A stretch of 64,000 bases of DNA, taken from Agrilutibacter niabensis. GTDB taxonomy: Bacteria; Pseudomonadota; Gammaproteobacteria; Xanthomonadales; Xanthomonadaceae. A model generated the notes under the pieces. It made no database searches, was not told the DNA's origin, and saw only the letters and a program-made list of their open reading frames with translations. Below, piece after piece: positions 50,157-59,429 of the stretch (position 1 is the first letter of the stretch; every line of letters begins with the position of its first letter). Made by a program: the position numbers and the translations under genes. Location of the stretch: assembly GCF_042657165.1 (NCBI RefSeq), contig NZ_JBHSNJ010000012.1:1488001-1552000 (forward strand), given 5' to 3'.

Positions 50157-50972
50157 TCAGTGCCGGATCAGCAGCGGCAGGTCGCCCTGCTGCAGCATGT
50201 AGCGGGTCACGCCGCCCAGCACGCGCTCGGCGAACCGCGAGCGGCCGTACGCCCCCATCACCAGCAGGTCCGCACGGGCCCCGCGTGCGGCGTCATGGAT
50301 GGAGACCCCCTTGTCGGCCTCGTCATCCAGCACTTCAAACTCCACCGCAAGCTCGTGCCGCCGGAACCAGGTCTCCAGCGAAAACTCGGGTGTCGGCAGC
50401 GCCGGCAGCAGGGTCTTGCGCTTGCCCGACAGCACCACGATGCGCTTCGCGCGCCGCAACAGCGGCAGCGCGCCGTGCAGCGCGCGGATCGCCTCGACCG
50501 AGCCGTTCCATGCGACGGCCATGCAGTCCAGCCCCAACTGCTCCTTACCGGGAGGGACCACGAGGCAAGGCAGGTCGACCTGCAGGGCAATCGACGCCAG
50601 CGCGGCCGGGGAGCCCCACAGGTCGCCGTCGTCCCGCGCCAGGACCAGCAGGTCGTGCCAGTTGCCGATGTAGCGCAATACGTCGCCGACGTGGCCCTGG
50701 GCTACCAGCCATTGCGGCGCAAGGGCCCCCATGGATTCGGCCCAGGCTTCGAATGCGGGCGCGGAAGCCCTGGCGGCTAGCGCCTGCTCTTCGATGGCCG
50801 CGGCGTACTCGGCCAGCAGCACGCCCGCATCGTATTCCCACACCGGCGGGATGCCCCCCTGCACCACGTAGGTGGCGGTCAGGGCGGTGCGCAGCTGTCC
50901 GGCCAGGCGTGCGGCAAACGCCACGCCAGGATCCCAATCCGCATGGCGGGCGGCACGTACCAGCAAGTCCAT
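50157..50972 (-). CDS. Tandem universal stress protein
   Basis: A 271-residue protein with two UspA domains. The second carries the ATP-binding signature MGAYGRSRFAERVLGGVTRYML (G-x2-G-x9-G-[ST]-like). The first half is degenerate. Transcribed away from ccoN with a perfect FNR box between them, so it is likely induced when oxygen is low, as universal stress genes often are in FNR regulons. Confidence 0.87.
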   Translation of the reverse strand: MDLLVRAARHADWDPGVAFAARLAGQLRTALTATYVVQGGIPPVWEYDAGVLLAEYAAAIEEQALAARASAPAFEAWAESMGALAPQWLVAQGHVGDVLRYIGNWHDLLVLARDDGDLWGSPAALASIALQVDLPCLVVPPGKEQLGLDCMAVAWNGSVEAIRALHGALPLLRRAKRIVVLSGKRKTLLPALPTPEFSLETWFRRHELAVEFEVLDDEADKGVSIHDAARGARADLLVMGAYGRSRFAERVLGGVTRYMLQQGDLPLLIRH

Positions 50973-51038
50973 GGCTTACCCCATCAGGTCGCCGGGTATC
51001 CGGCGATACCCATGCTCTCCTTCCCGTCCGCGCCTGAC

Positions 51039-51052
51039 TTGATCCGGATCAA
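51039..51052. promoter_or_regulatory. Perfect FNR box between usp and ccoN
   Basis: TTGATCCGGATCAA matches the FNR consensus exactly. It lies 56 bases before ccoN and 67 bases before the divergent universal stress protein gene, so it can serve both. Confidence 0.93.
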
Positions 51053-51107
51053 GTCGCGTCCGGGCCGCATCAGCAGAATTCACACAACATCTCGATGGGG
51101 TATTTCG

Positions 51108-52616
51108 ATGACCGCGCAAGACGTCGCGAAGACGATGGCCGGCCATGAGCCGGGAGCGTCGCCCGGCCCTGCTTCCACCGCTACGAAAGAAGGCTTCTAC
51201 AACGACAAGGTGGTGCTGCAGTTCGCGGTCGCGACCGTGGTCTGGGGCATCGTCGGCATGATGGTGGGCGTGCTGATCGCCGCGCAGCTGTACTGGCCGA
51301 CCATCGGCGAGGGCATTCCCTGGCTCAGTTATGGCCGCCTGCGCCCGCTGCACACCAATGCGGTGATCTTCGCCTTCGGAGGCTGCGCGCTGATGGCGAC
51401 CAGCTTCCACGTGGTCCAGCGCACCTGCCACGTGCGGCTGTTCTCCGACCGGCTCGCGGCGTTCGTGTTCTGGGGATGGCAGGCGATCATCGTCGCGGCC
51501 GCCGTCACCCTTCCGCTGGGCATAACCCAGAGCAAGGAATACGCCGAGCTTGAATGGCCGATCGACCTGGCGATCGCGCTGGTCTGGGTGAGCTACGGCG
51601 TGGTGTTCTTCGGCACCATCGTGAAGCGGCGGGTGAAGCACATCTACGTCGCCAACTGGTTCTACGGCGCGATGATCATCACCATCGCGCTGCTGCACAT
51701 CGTCAACAACATCGCGGTCCCGGCCAGCCTGGGCAAGTCGTACATCGTCTACACCGGCGCGGTCGACGCGATGGTGCAATGGTGGTACGGCCACAACGCG
51801 GTGGGCTTCTTCCTGACCGCGGGCTTCCTCGGGATGATGTACTACTTCGTGCCCAAGCAGGCCGGGCGCCCGGTGTATTCGTACCGGCTGTCGATCGTGC
51901 ACTTCTGGGCGCTGATCGCGGTGTACATGTGGGCCGGCCCGCACCACCTGCAGTACACCGCCCTGCCCGACTGGGCGCAGTCGCTGGGCATGGTGTTCTC
52001 GCTGATCCTGCTGGCGCCTTCGTGGGGCGGCGCGCTCAACGGCATCCTCACGCTGTCGGGCGTGTGGCACAAGCTGCGCACCGATCCGATCCTCAAGTTC
52101 CTCATCGTCGCGATCAGCTTCTACATGATCGCCACGTTCGAGGGACCGATGATGTCGATCAAGACGGTGAACTCGCTGTCGCACTACACCGACTGGACCG
52201 TCGGCCACGTGCATGCCGGCGCGCTCGGCTGGGTGGCGATGATCTCGGTCGGCTCGCTGTACGCGCTGATGCCGCGCCTGCTCGGCCTGCAGGGCATGTA
52301 TTCCACGAAGTGGATCGACGTGCATTTCTGGATCCACACGCTGGGCGTGGTTTTCTACATCGCCTCGATGTGGATCGCGGGCGTGATGCAGGGCCTGATG
52401 TGGCGCGCCACCAACAGCGACGGAACGCTGACCTACAGCTTCGTCGAGGCGCTCAACGCCACCTACCCCTACTACCTCGTGCGCCTGGGCGGCGGCCTGC
52501 TGGTGCTGACGGGCATGGGCCTGATGGCGGTGAACACATGGAAGACCTTCGCGATGGCGAAGTCGCGCGCACCCCAGCCGGTGCTCGCCCCCGACATCAG
52601 CGATGCACGTGCCTGA
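51108..52616 (+). CDS. ccoN: cbb3-type cytochrome c oxidase subunit I
   Basis: A 502-residue haem-copper oxidase core for high-affinity oxygen respiration, with about 12 helices. LRPLHTNAVIFAFGGCALMATSFHVVQ and HNAVGFFLTAGFLGMMYYFVPK contain the haem and CuB histidines, and VHFWALIAVYMWAGPHHLQYTALPDW and DWTVGHVHAGALGW complete the family. Under the perfect FNR box; start of ccoNOQP. Confidence 0.95.
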   Translation: MTAQDVAKTMAGHEPGASPGPASTATKEGFYNDKVVLQFAVATVVWGIVGMMVGVLIAAQLYWPTIGEGIPWLSYGRLRPLHTNAVIFAFGGCALMATSFHVVQRTCHVRLFSDRLAAFVFWGWQAIIVAAAVTLPLGITQSKEYAELEWPIDLAIALVWVSYGVVFFGTIVKRRVKHIYVANWFYGAMIITIALLHIVNNIAVPASLGKSYIVYTGAVDAMVQWWYGHNAVGFFLTAGFLGMMYYFVPKQAGRPVYSYRLSIVHFWALIAVYMWAGPHHLQYTALPDWAQSLGMVFSLILLAPSWGGALNGILTLSGVWHKLRTDPILKFLIVAISFYMIATFEGPMMSIKTVNSLSHYTDWTVGHVHAGALGWVAMISVGSLYALMPRLLGLQGMYSTKWIDVHFWIHTLGVVFYIASMWIAGVMQGLMWRATNSDGTLTYSFVEALNATYPYYLVRLGGGLLVLTGMGLMAVNTWKTFAMAKSRAPQPVLAPDISDARA

Positions 52617-52625
52617 GGACCGGAC

Positions 52626-53252
52626 ATGAGCGACAAACAGCCCAATCCCCACGAGAAGATCGAGAAGAACGTCGGCCTCATGGCCGTGCTGATCGCGGTG
52701 GCGGTGTCCTTCGGCGGACTCGCCGAGATCGTCCCGTTGATGTACCAGGCCGATGCGGTCCAGCCGCTGCCCGGCGTGAAGCCCTACCCCGCGCTGCAAC
52801 TCGCCGGCCGCGACGTCTACGTGCGCGAGGGCTGCTACAACTGCCATTCGCAAATGGTGCGAACGCTGCGCTTCGAAACCGAGCGCTACGGCCATTATTC
52901 GCTGGCCGGCGAGTCGGTATACGACCATCCGTTCCAGTGGGGCTCAAAGCGCACCGGCCCCGACCTGGCGCGCGTGGGCGGACGCTATTCGGACGACTGG
53001 CACCGGGTGCACCTGATCAATCCGCGCGACGTCGTGCCGGAGTCCAACATGCCGAGCTTCCCGTGGCTGGCGGACAACCCCGTCAGCGGCGAGCAGATCA
53101 CCGCGCACATGCGCGCGCTCAGGATCGCCGGCGATCCCTACACCGAGGAACAGATCCGGCAGGCGTCGGCAGAGGTTGCCGGCAAGACCGAACTCGATGC
53201 CGTCGTCGCCTACCTGCAGGCGCTCGGCAAGCATGCACCGCGTGGAGGTTGA
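52626..53252 (+). CDS. ccoO: cbb3-type cytochrome c oxidase subunit II
   Basis: A 208-residue membrane-anchored monohaem cytochrome c. One N-terminal helix (LMAVLIAVAVSFGGLAEIVPLM), the haem motif GCYNCHSQ and the Met ligand in ESNMPSFPWL. Passes electrons from CcoP to CcoN. Ten bases after ccoN. Confidence 0.95.
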   Translation: MSDKQPNPHEKIEKNVGLMAVLIAVAVSFGGLAEIVPLMYQADAVQPLPGVKPYPALQLAGRDVYVREGCYNCHSQMVRTLRFETERYGHYSLAGESVYDHPFQWGSKRTGPDLARVGGRYSDDWHRVHLINPRDVVPESNMPSFPWLADNPVSGEQITAHMRALRIAGDPYTEEQIRQASAEVAGKTELDAVVAYLQALGKHAPRGG

Positions 53253-53255
53253 GAC

Positions 53256-53399
53256 ATGATTTCCGGGATTGTCACCGCGGTGCTGCTGCTGGTGTTCATT
53301 GGCGCGTGGGCATGGGCGTGGAGCCCGCGCCGGCGCAAGGACTTCGACGAAGCGGCCCGGCTGCCGCTGGATGATGACAAGAGGGAGAACGGACGATGA
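53256..53399 (+). CDS. ccoQ: cbb3-type oxidase small subunit CcoQ
   Basis: A 47-residue protein: one membrane helix (MISGIVTAVLLLVFIGAWAWAW) and a charged tail SPRRRKDFDEAARLPLDDD, the usual CcoQ shape. GGAGG precedes the ATG; the stop overlaps ccoP by ATGA. Stabilises the oxidase complex. Confidence 0.9.
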   Translation: MISGIVTAVLLLVFIGAWAWAWSPRRRKDFDEAARLPLDDDKRENGR

Positions 53400-54343
53400 G
53401 CGCCGCCTGGTCGTGGTGGGTCATCGGCATCGTCGTGCTGAACATCGTCGGTTGCGGGTGGCTGCTGTGGTGGACGGGCAAGCGCCGGCCCGGCGACCCG
53501 AAACCCGAGGACACCAGCCACATATGGGATGGCGACCTCACCGAATACAACAAGCCGCTGCCGAAGTGGTGGATCAACCTGTTCTGGATAACCATCGTCT
53601 TCAGCATCGGCTACCTGGTGTGGTTCCCCGGCATGGGGAGCTTCGCCGGTTACGGCAAGTGGTCGTCGCAGGGCGAACATGCGGTGCACAAGGCGGCATA
53701 CGACGCCACGCTGGAATCGACGTTCGCACCGTTCAAGAACCAGCCGATCAGCGCGCTCGCGGCCAACCCCGATGCGCTGAAGCTCGGCCGCTCGATCTTC
53801 AGCAACACCTGCGCGACCTGCCACGGTTCTTCCGCCACGGGCGCAATCGGCTACCCCAACCTCAGCGACGACATCTGGCACTGGGGTGGAACCCCCGAGC
53901 TGGTGCTGCAGACCGTGCTCGATGGCCGCGAAGGCGTGATGCCCGAATGGGGCACGGTGCTGACCGGCATGGGCGGCGACCATGCGGTCGACTACGTCGT
54001 CGCCTACGTGCGCACGCTGTCGAAGCCGGACCAGTCCCTCTACAACGACTACATGGCCGCCCAGGGCAAGCCGCTCTACAACGGCGTCTGCGTGGCCTGC
54101 CACGGCGCCAACGGCAAGGGCAACCAGACCATGGGGGCGCCTGACCTGACCGACGACTACTGGCTGTACGGCAACAGCACCGAAGCCATCCGGCAAAGCA
54201 TCGCCAAGGGTCGCCACGGATCGATGCCGGCGCACCGCGCGTTGCTGGGCGAGACGCGCGCGCGCCTGGTGGCGGCCTATGTGTGGTCGCTGTCGAACCA
54301 GCCGAACCGTCGCGCGGGGCACGCCAGCCAGGCCACGAAGTAA
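53396..54343 (+). CDS. ccoP: cbb3-type oxidase dihaem subunit III
   Basis: A 315-residue dihaem cytochrome c with two N-terminal helices. Haem sites CATCH (Cys139) and CVACH (Cys232) are intact, with LTEYNKPLPKWWINLFW typical of CcoP. Electron entry subunit of the oxidase. Coupled to ccoQ by ATGA. Confidence 0.95.
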   Translation: MSAAWSWWVIGIVVLNIVGCGWLLWWTGKRRPGDPKPEDTSHIWDGDLTEYNKPLPKWWINLFWITIVFSIGYLVWFPGMGSFAGYGKWSSQGEHAVHKAAYDATLESTFAPFKNQPISALAANPDALKLGRSIFSNTCATCHGSSATGAIGYPNLSDDIWHWGGTPELVLQTVLDGREGVMPEWGTVLTGMGGDHAVDYVVAYVRTLSKPDQSLYNDYMAAQGKPLYNGVCVACHGANGKGNQTMGAPDLTDDYWLYGNSTEAIRQSIAKGRHGSMPAHRALLGETRARLVAAYVWSLSNQPNRRAGHASQATK

Positions 54344-54358
54344 CGGGAGCACACCGCC

Positions 54359-54649
54359 ATGACGGACTACACCGAACCCCGTTTCGATCATCCGCCCCGC
54401 CCGCTGGCCCAGCGCATCGGCGCGATCGCATGGCCAAGCTTCTTCGCCGCCGGCGTGGCGACGATGGTGTTCTTCGCCTTCGTCGACCCGCTGGCACTGC
54501 GCGACCTTACCTTCCCCTCGCTGCCGCTGACCCGCGAACTGGGCTACAGCGTGGGGTTCTTCATGTTCTGGCTGGCGACCTCCTCCTCCAGCCTGTTCAC
54601 CTGGTGGCTGCTGCGCCCGTCCAGCCGCTTCAATCGCGCGCTGCGTTGA
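54359..54649 (+). CDS. Small membrane protein between ccoP and ccoG
   Basis: A 96-residue protein with two hydrophobic segments (WPSFFAAGVATMVFFAFVDPLAL and YSVGFFMFWLATSSSSLFTWWLL), a conserved-looking SSSSLFTWWLL end. No named family. Fifteen bases after ccoP and 22 before ccoG, so likely a cbb3 assembly or membrane subunit. I recognise the context, not the family. Confidence 0.75.
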   Translation: MTDYTEPRFDHPPRPLAQRIGAIAWPSFFAAGVATMVFFAFVDPLALRDLTFPSLPLTRELGYSVGFFMFWLATSSSSLFTWWLLRPSSRFNRALR

Positions 54650-54671
54650 GCCGCGCGCAGGAAGCACAACG

Positions 54672-56207
54672 TTGAGCAAATCGATCGACATCGCCCTGGC
54701 CGACAGCGAGGGCTCGTTCTACGTCAGCGAGCGAAAAGTCTATCCGCGCGATGTGACCGGCCGCTTCGACTACCTGCGCAAGGCGGCCGTGGTGTGGCTG
54801 CTGGGCATGTTCTACGCGTTCCCGTGGTTGCGCTGGGATGGCCGCCAGGCGGTGCTGTTCGACCTGCCTGCGCGCAAGTTCCATGTCTTCGGGTTGACAT
54901 TCTGGCCGCAGGATTTCCCGTTGCTGGCGCTGCTGCTGATCATCGCGGGCGTGGCGCTGTTCTTCGTCACCGCACTGGCCGGGCGCCTGTGGTGCGGCTA
55001 CGCCTGCCCGCAGACGGTGTGGACGGAGGTGTTCCTGTGGATGGAGCGCTGGACCGAAGGCGACCGCGGCGCCCGCATGAAGCTCGATGCCGCACCGTGG
55101 TCGGGCAAGAAGCTTTTGCGCAAGGGCAGCAAGCACCTGCTGTGGCTGGTGTTCGCCTTGTGGACGGGGTTCACCTTCGTCGGCTTCTTCACGCCTATCA
55201 CCGAACTCGCCGCGCGCATGGTCCCCTTCGCATGGAGCGGCTGGGAGACCTTCTGGGTGTTGTTCTACGCGTTGGCCACCTGGGGCAACGCCGGCTTCCT
55301 GCGCGAGCAGGTCTGCAAGTACATGTGTCCTTATGCGCGCTTCCAGAGTGCGATGTTCGATCGCGACACCCTGCTGATCGCCTACGACCCGATGCGCGGC
55401 GAACCGCGCGGCCCGCGCCGGCGTGGCCTGGGCAGCGCGCTCGAACGCGCGCGCGGCCTGCTGGACAAGGTCACGGCCTACGACTACGTGTTCCGCGCCA
55501 GCCGGAATCCGACCGCGGCCGATAACCGCGTGCAGGCCAAGGGCACCATCACCTTCGACAACGGCAAGGCCGAGCCCCTGCCCAGCTTCAAGCCCGAGGA
55601 ACTGGGCGACTGCATCGACTGCACGATCTGCGTGCAGGTGTGCCCGGTCGGCATCGATATCCGCAACGGCCTGCAGTACGAATGCATCGCCTGTGGCGCG
55701 TGCGTGGATGCCTGCGACGAAGTCATGGCCAAGATGGGGTATCCGAAGGGATTGATCCGGTACACGACCCAGAACGCACTCGATGGCGACAAGACCCGCG
55801 TGCTGCGCCCGCGTGTGTTCGTCTATGGCGCGCTGCTGCTGGCATTGCTGGCTGCATTCGCCTGGGGCGTGGGCACGCGCACTCCCCTGATCGCGGAGAT
55901 CCTGCGCGATCGCAATGCCCTGTATCGCGAAACCGCGACCGGCATCGAGAACGGCTACACGCTCAAGCTGGTCAACAAGACCGAGCGTGCGCAGCGTTAC
56001 GTCGTGACCCTGGGTGCGACCAAGGAAGGGTTGGCGCTGCAGGGGATGCCCCCGATCGTCGTGCCGGCTGGCGAGGTCGCTTCCGTGCCGCTCACCGTTG
56101 CCGCTCCGGCCGGCGTACGCGGCCGCCACGAAGTGAAGTTCGACGTGCGTTCCGCGGACGGAACCACGACCAAATCCGTCGAAAGCAGCTTCTTTGGACC
56201 GATGTAG
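54672..56207 (+). CDS. ccoG: Cytochrome oxidase assembly protein CcoG (FixG/RdxA type)
   Basis: A 511-residue membrane Fe-S protein with about five helices. GRLWCGYACPQTVWTE is the NapH-like signature; two ferredoxin motifs DCIDCTICVQVCPVGIDIR and CIACGACVDACDEVM follow, and an Ig-like FixG C-terminal domain (about 400-511). Thought to reduce copper for the oxidase. Start is TTG with AGGAAG upstream; no ATG is near. Confidence 0.93.
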   Translation: MSKSIDIALADSEGSFYVSERKVYPRDVTGRFDYLRKAAVVWLLGMFYAFPWLRWDGRQAVLFDLPARKFHVFGLTFWPQDFPLLALLLIIAGVALFFVTALAGRLWCGYACPQTVWTEVFLWMERWTEGDRGARMKLDAAPWSGKKLLRKGSKHLLWLVFALWTGFTFVGFFTPITELAARMVPFAWSGWETFWVLFYALATWGNAGFLREQVCKYMCPYARFQSAMFDRDTLLIAYDPMRGEPRGPRRRGLGSALERARGLLDKVTAYDYVFRASRNPTAADNRVQAKGTITFDNGKAEPLPSFKPEELGDCIDCTICVQVCPVGIDIRNGLQYECIACGACVDACDEVMAKMGYPKGLIRYTTQNALDGDKTRVLRPRVFVYGALLLALLAAFAWGVGTRTPLIAEILRDRNALYRETATGIENGYTLKLVNKTERAQRYVVTLGATKEGLALQGMPPIVVPAGEVASVPLTVAAPAGVRGRHEVKFDVRSADGTTTKSVESSFFGPM

Positions 56208-56750
56208 ATGACCAATGCGCGCGACCACCAGCAGGAAGCCGCCGGCAGTCGCCCGGCGTGGCGCGAACCGATGGTATGGCTGGTCGCGGCGATCCCGGCC
56301 GCGGCGGTGGTCGCGACTACCGCCCTGCTGGTGGTTGCGTCGCGATCCAGCGGCTCCGATGACAGTGTCGCGGACAAGGTCCAGCGCACGGCCCAGGTGC
56401 AGGTAGCCGACCTCGGCCCGGATGCGATGGCACGGAGCCTCCGCCTCAGCGCGGTCGTGCGCTTCAGCGACGCGCGCGGCACGGAACTGGTCGAAGTGCT
56501 GCCGGTCGACGGCGGCTTCGACCGCCAGGCCATGTTGTCGCTGGCCTTGCATCACCCCTCGCACGCGGAGCTCGATCGCACGATCGCGCTCGCCCCCACG
56601 GACACAGGCTGGCGCGGCGAAGGCGGGCTCGATCTTTCGCACGACTGGAACGTCCTGCTCGCGCCCGTTGGTGGCGCCTGGCGCCTGCAGGGTCGCTGGA
56701 TCTCCGGACAGCAGGCGGCCTACCTGCGCCCGGCGCTCGGGGACGAGTGA
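56208..56750 (+). CDS. ccoH: FixH-family assembly protein
   Basis: A 180-residue protein with one N-terminal helix (MVWLVAAIPAAAVVATTALLVVA) and a periplasmic beta-rich domain (AAYLRPAL end). It lies between ccoG and ccoI, the fixed place of FixH/CcoH, which helps insert copper into the oxidase. Start immediately follows the ccoG stop codon. Confidence 0.85.
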   Translation: MTNARDHQQEAAGSRPAWREPMVWLVAAIPAAAVVATTALLVVASRSSGSDDSVADKVQRTAQVQVADLGPDAMARSLRLSAVVRFSDARGTELVEVLPVDGGFDRQAMLSLALHHPSHAELDRTIALAPTDTGWRGEGGLDLSHDWNVLLAPVGGAWRLQGRWISGQQAAYLRPALGDE

Positions 56751-56754
56751 AGCG

Positions 56755-59250
56755 ATGCCTGCCCTGTCCGCCCCGCCTGTCGGCACGGTACCCGCACAGG
56801 AACTGGCTGGCCTCCCCGCCGGCGCGTGCTTCCACTGCGGTGAGGCGGTTCCCGCGTCGCCCGCGCGCCTGCTGGTCGACGGCGCCGTCCGCGACTTCTG
56901 CTGCAACGGCTGCGCGGCGGCGGCGCAATGGATCCGCGACGCGCGCCTGGGCGACTACTACCGGCTGCGCAGCGAACCGGCCGCGCGCGTATCCGCCATC
57001 GACGATGACCTGGCGCTCTGGGATCGCGACGAGGTCCTGGCCGGACACGCACGAACGATCCCGGGTGGCCGCGAACTCACCCTGCTGACCGACGGCATGC
57101 GCTGCGCTGCCTGCGCATGGCTGATCGATCGCGCGATCGCGCGCGAGCCGGGAGTGCTCGAAGTCAGTGCCAACGCCGTGACCGGTCGCATCCGCATCGC
57201 CTGGGATCCTTCACGCACGCCGTTGTCCTCGCCACTGCGCCGACTGCTTGCCTTGGGCTATCGCCCCTACCTCGCCACCGGCGAAGCCAGCGAACGGGCG
57301 CGGCGAACCGAACGCAACCGCTGGCTGTTGCGGCTGGGCGTCGCGGGGCTCGGCGCGATGCAGGCCATGATGTTCGCCGAGGCGCTGTTTTTCGGCGGCA
57401 ACGCGGGCGACGCCGGCGCGATGTCGGTGCCGATGCGCGACTTCCTGCGCTGGGTGGCGTTCCTGGTGGCGACACCGGTCGTGTTCTATGCAGGCTGGCC
57501 GTTCCTCTCCGGTTGCGCGCGCGAGCTGCGCCATCGCCGGCTCGGCATGGATACGCTGATCGCGACCTCGACCCTGCTGGCCTACTTCGCCAGCGTGATC
57601 GAAACCGTGCGTGGCGGACCGCAGGTCTGGTACGACGCGGCGGTGATGTTCGTATTCCTCCTGCTGGCGGCACGGATGCTGGAACAACGCGTGCGCAGCG
57701 CCGCGACGGCGCAGGTCGATGCACTGGCACGGGCGCGGCCCGCGTTCGCAACGCGCGAGAACTCTGACGGCTCGCGCGAACTGGTGCCGCCCGCGCTGCT
57801 GGCCAGCGACGACATCATCCGCATCGCAGCGGGCGAAGCCGTTTCCGCCGACGGCGTGCTGCTCGACGCGGAAGCCGGCTTAAGCGAGTCGTTGCTGACC
57901 GGCGAGGCCGACACGGTGCGCAAGATGCCCGGGGCGCCGGTATTCGCGGGCAGTGTCTGCCGGGAACGCCCCGCGCGGGTTCGCGTGACCGCGACCGGCG
58001 CGGCGACGCGGCTCTCCCAGCTGGCGCACCTGGTCGAACAGGCCCAGGCGCATCGCCCGCCCATGGCGCAGGTCGCCGACCGGATCGCGACGTGGTTCGT
58101 GTTCCTGCTGCTGCTGGCCGCCTTGGTCATCTATCTCGTGTGGCGCGCGTACGAACCCTCACGCGCCTTCGAAGTCATGCTGGCGTTCGTGGTCATCAGC
58201 TGCCCCTGCGCCTTGTCGCTGTCGGTCCCCGCCGCCCTGGCCGCGGCCAACGGCGCGCTGGCGAAGCTGGGCGTGCTGCCGGTTCGTGCCGATGCGCTCG
58301 AGCGCCTGGCGCGGGTGAGCGATGTCGTGCTGGACAAGACCGGGACGCTCAGTGACGGCAAGCCCGTGCTGTCCGAAGTCACGGGGTTCGGAGGCATGGA
58401 CCGAGTGCAGGCCTTGCGGCTGGCGGTGGCGCTCGAACGCGACAGCCTGCATCCGCTCGCCACGGCATTTGCGGACGCTGATCCTGGAGCCGCCACCGCA
58501 CCGGCCATCGCCAGCGATTGCGTCGCCCACCCGGGCCGGGGCATCGAAGCCACGATCGACAACGTCCGCTGGCGCCTCGGCCACGCGTCGTATGCCTGGA
58601 AGGGGACTGATGATGGATCGATCTGGCTCGGCGACGGCCGCCAGGCGTTCGCCCGCTTCGTGGTGCGCGAGCGCGTTCGCGACGACGCGCCCGCGGCGCT
58701 GGGCGCGTTGCGCGAGCTGGGCCTGTCCGTCCACCTCTCCAGCGGCGACGCCGCCGAAGCGGTGAACCGGTTCGCCGATGCGCTTGGCATCGCCAACGTG
58801 TATTCGCGGCAGTCGCCGGAAGCCAAGCTGGCCTACGTACGGGGCCTGCAGGCGCAAGGGCGCAGCGTGGCCATGATCGGCGACGGCATCAACGATGCCC
58901 CCGTGCTCGCTGGCGCCAACGTGTCCATAGCGATGGGCGAAGGCGCCGCGCTGGCGCAACGGGCAGCCGACCTCGTGCTGACTTCGCCTTCGCTGTCGCG
59001 AATTCCGGCCGCGATCTCGCTGGCGCGGCACACCGGTCGCATCGTGCGGCAGAACCTGGGCTGGGCACTGGCCTACAACCTGCTGGCGCTGCCGCTCGCC
59101 GCGATGGGCCTGGTCACGCCGTGGATCGCGGCACTCGGCATGACGCTTTCCTCCCTGCTGGTCACGCTCAATGCGCTGCGCCTGGCACGTGTCCGCGCCT
59201 CGAACGATACCCACCGCCGCAAGGTGGAGATCCGCGAGGTTCGCGCATGA
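56755..59250 (+). CDS. ccoI: Copper-exporting P-type ATPase CcoI (FixI type)
   Basis: An 831-residue P1B ATPase that moves copper to the periplasm for cbb3 assembly. An N-terminal cysteine-rich domain (FHCGEAV, FCCNGC) and an HMA domain with MRCAACAW bind metal; the transmembrane CPC is in VVISCPCALSLSVP (about 483-485), the phosphorylated Asp527 in DKTGTLS, and GDGINDAP is intact. FixI-type N-terminus distinguishes it from detoxifying CopA. Overlaps ccoS by ATGA. Confidence 0.95.
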   Translation: MPALSAPPVGTVPAQELAGLPAGACFHCGEAVPASPARLLVDGAVRDFCCNGCAAAAQWIRDARLGDYYRLRSEPAARVSAIDDDLALWDRDEVLAGHARTIPGGRELTLLTDGMRCAACAWLIDRAIAREPGVLEVSANAVTGRIRIAWDPSRTPLSSPLRRLLALGYRPYLATGEASERARRTERNRWLLRLGVAGLGAMQAMMFAEALFFGGNAGDAGAMSVPMRDFLRWVAFLVATPVVFYAGWPFLSGCARELRHRRLGMDTLIATSTLLAYFASVIETVRGGPQVWYDAAVMFVFLLLAARMLEQRVRSAATAQVDALARARPAFATRENSDGSRELVPPALLASDDIIRIAAGEAVSADGVLLDAEAGLSESLLTGEADTVRKMPGAPVFAGSVCRERPARVRVTATGAATRLSQLAHLVEQAQAHRPPMAQVADRIATWFVFLLLLAALVIYLVWRAYEPSRAFEVMLAFVVISCPCALSLSVPAALAAANGALAKLGVLPVRADALERLARVSDVVLDKTGTLSDGKPVLSEVTGFGGMDRVQALRLAVALERDSLHPLATAFADADPGAATAPAIASDCVAHPGRGIEATIDNVRWRLGHASYAWKGTDDGSIWLGDGRQAFARFVVRERVRDDAPAALGALRELGLSVHLSSGDAAEAVNRFADALGIANVYSRQSPEAKLAYVRGLQAQGRSVAMIGDGINDAPVLAGANVSIAMGEGAALAQRAADLVLTSPSLSRIPAAISLARHTGRIVRQNLGWALAYNLLALPLAAMGLVTPWIAALGMTLSSLLVTLNALRLARVRASNDTHRRKVEIREVRA

Positions 59251-59429
59251 ACATCCTCCTGCTGCTCATCCCGCTGAGCGTGATGCTGCTGGCCGTGGCC
59301 ATCGGTGCCTTCGTGTGGGCGGTGAAGCGCGGTCAGTTCGACGACCTGGACACGCCCGGGATCGACATCCTCACCGAGGATGAAACGCCGGCGCCCCTCC
59401 CCGAGGCGGAGCATCGCGATGCCGATTGA
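59247..59429 (+). CDS. ccoS: cbb3 oxidase maturation protein CcoS
   Basis: A 60-residue protein with one helix (MNILLLLIPLSVMLLAVAIGAFVWAV) followed by KRGQFDDLDTPG, the universal CcoS signature. Needed for haem and copper insertion into the oxidase. Coupled to ccoI by ATGA and overlapping the next gene by 11 bases. Confidence 0.95.
   Translation: MNILLLLIPLSVMLLAVAIGAFVWAVKRGQFDDLDTPGIDILTEDETPAPLPEAEHRDAD

Noticed and set aside
54630..56906. A 758-codon minus-strand frame
   Set aside because: Antisense to ccoG and ccoH, no recognisable domain.
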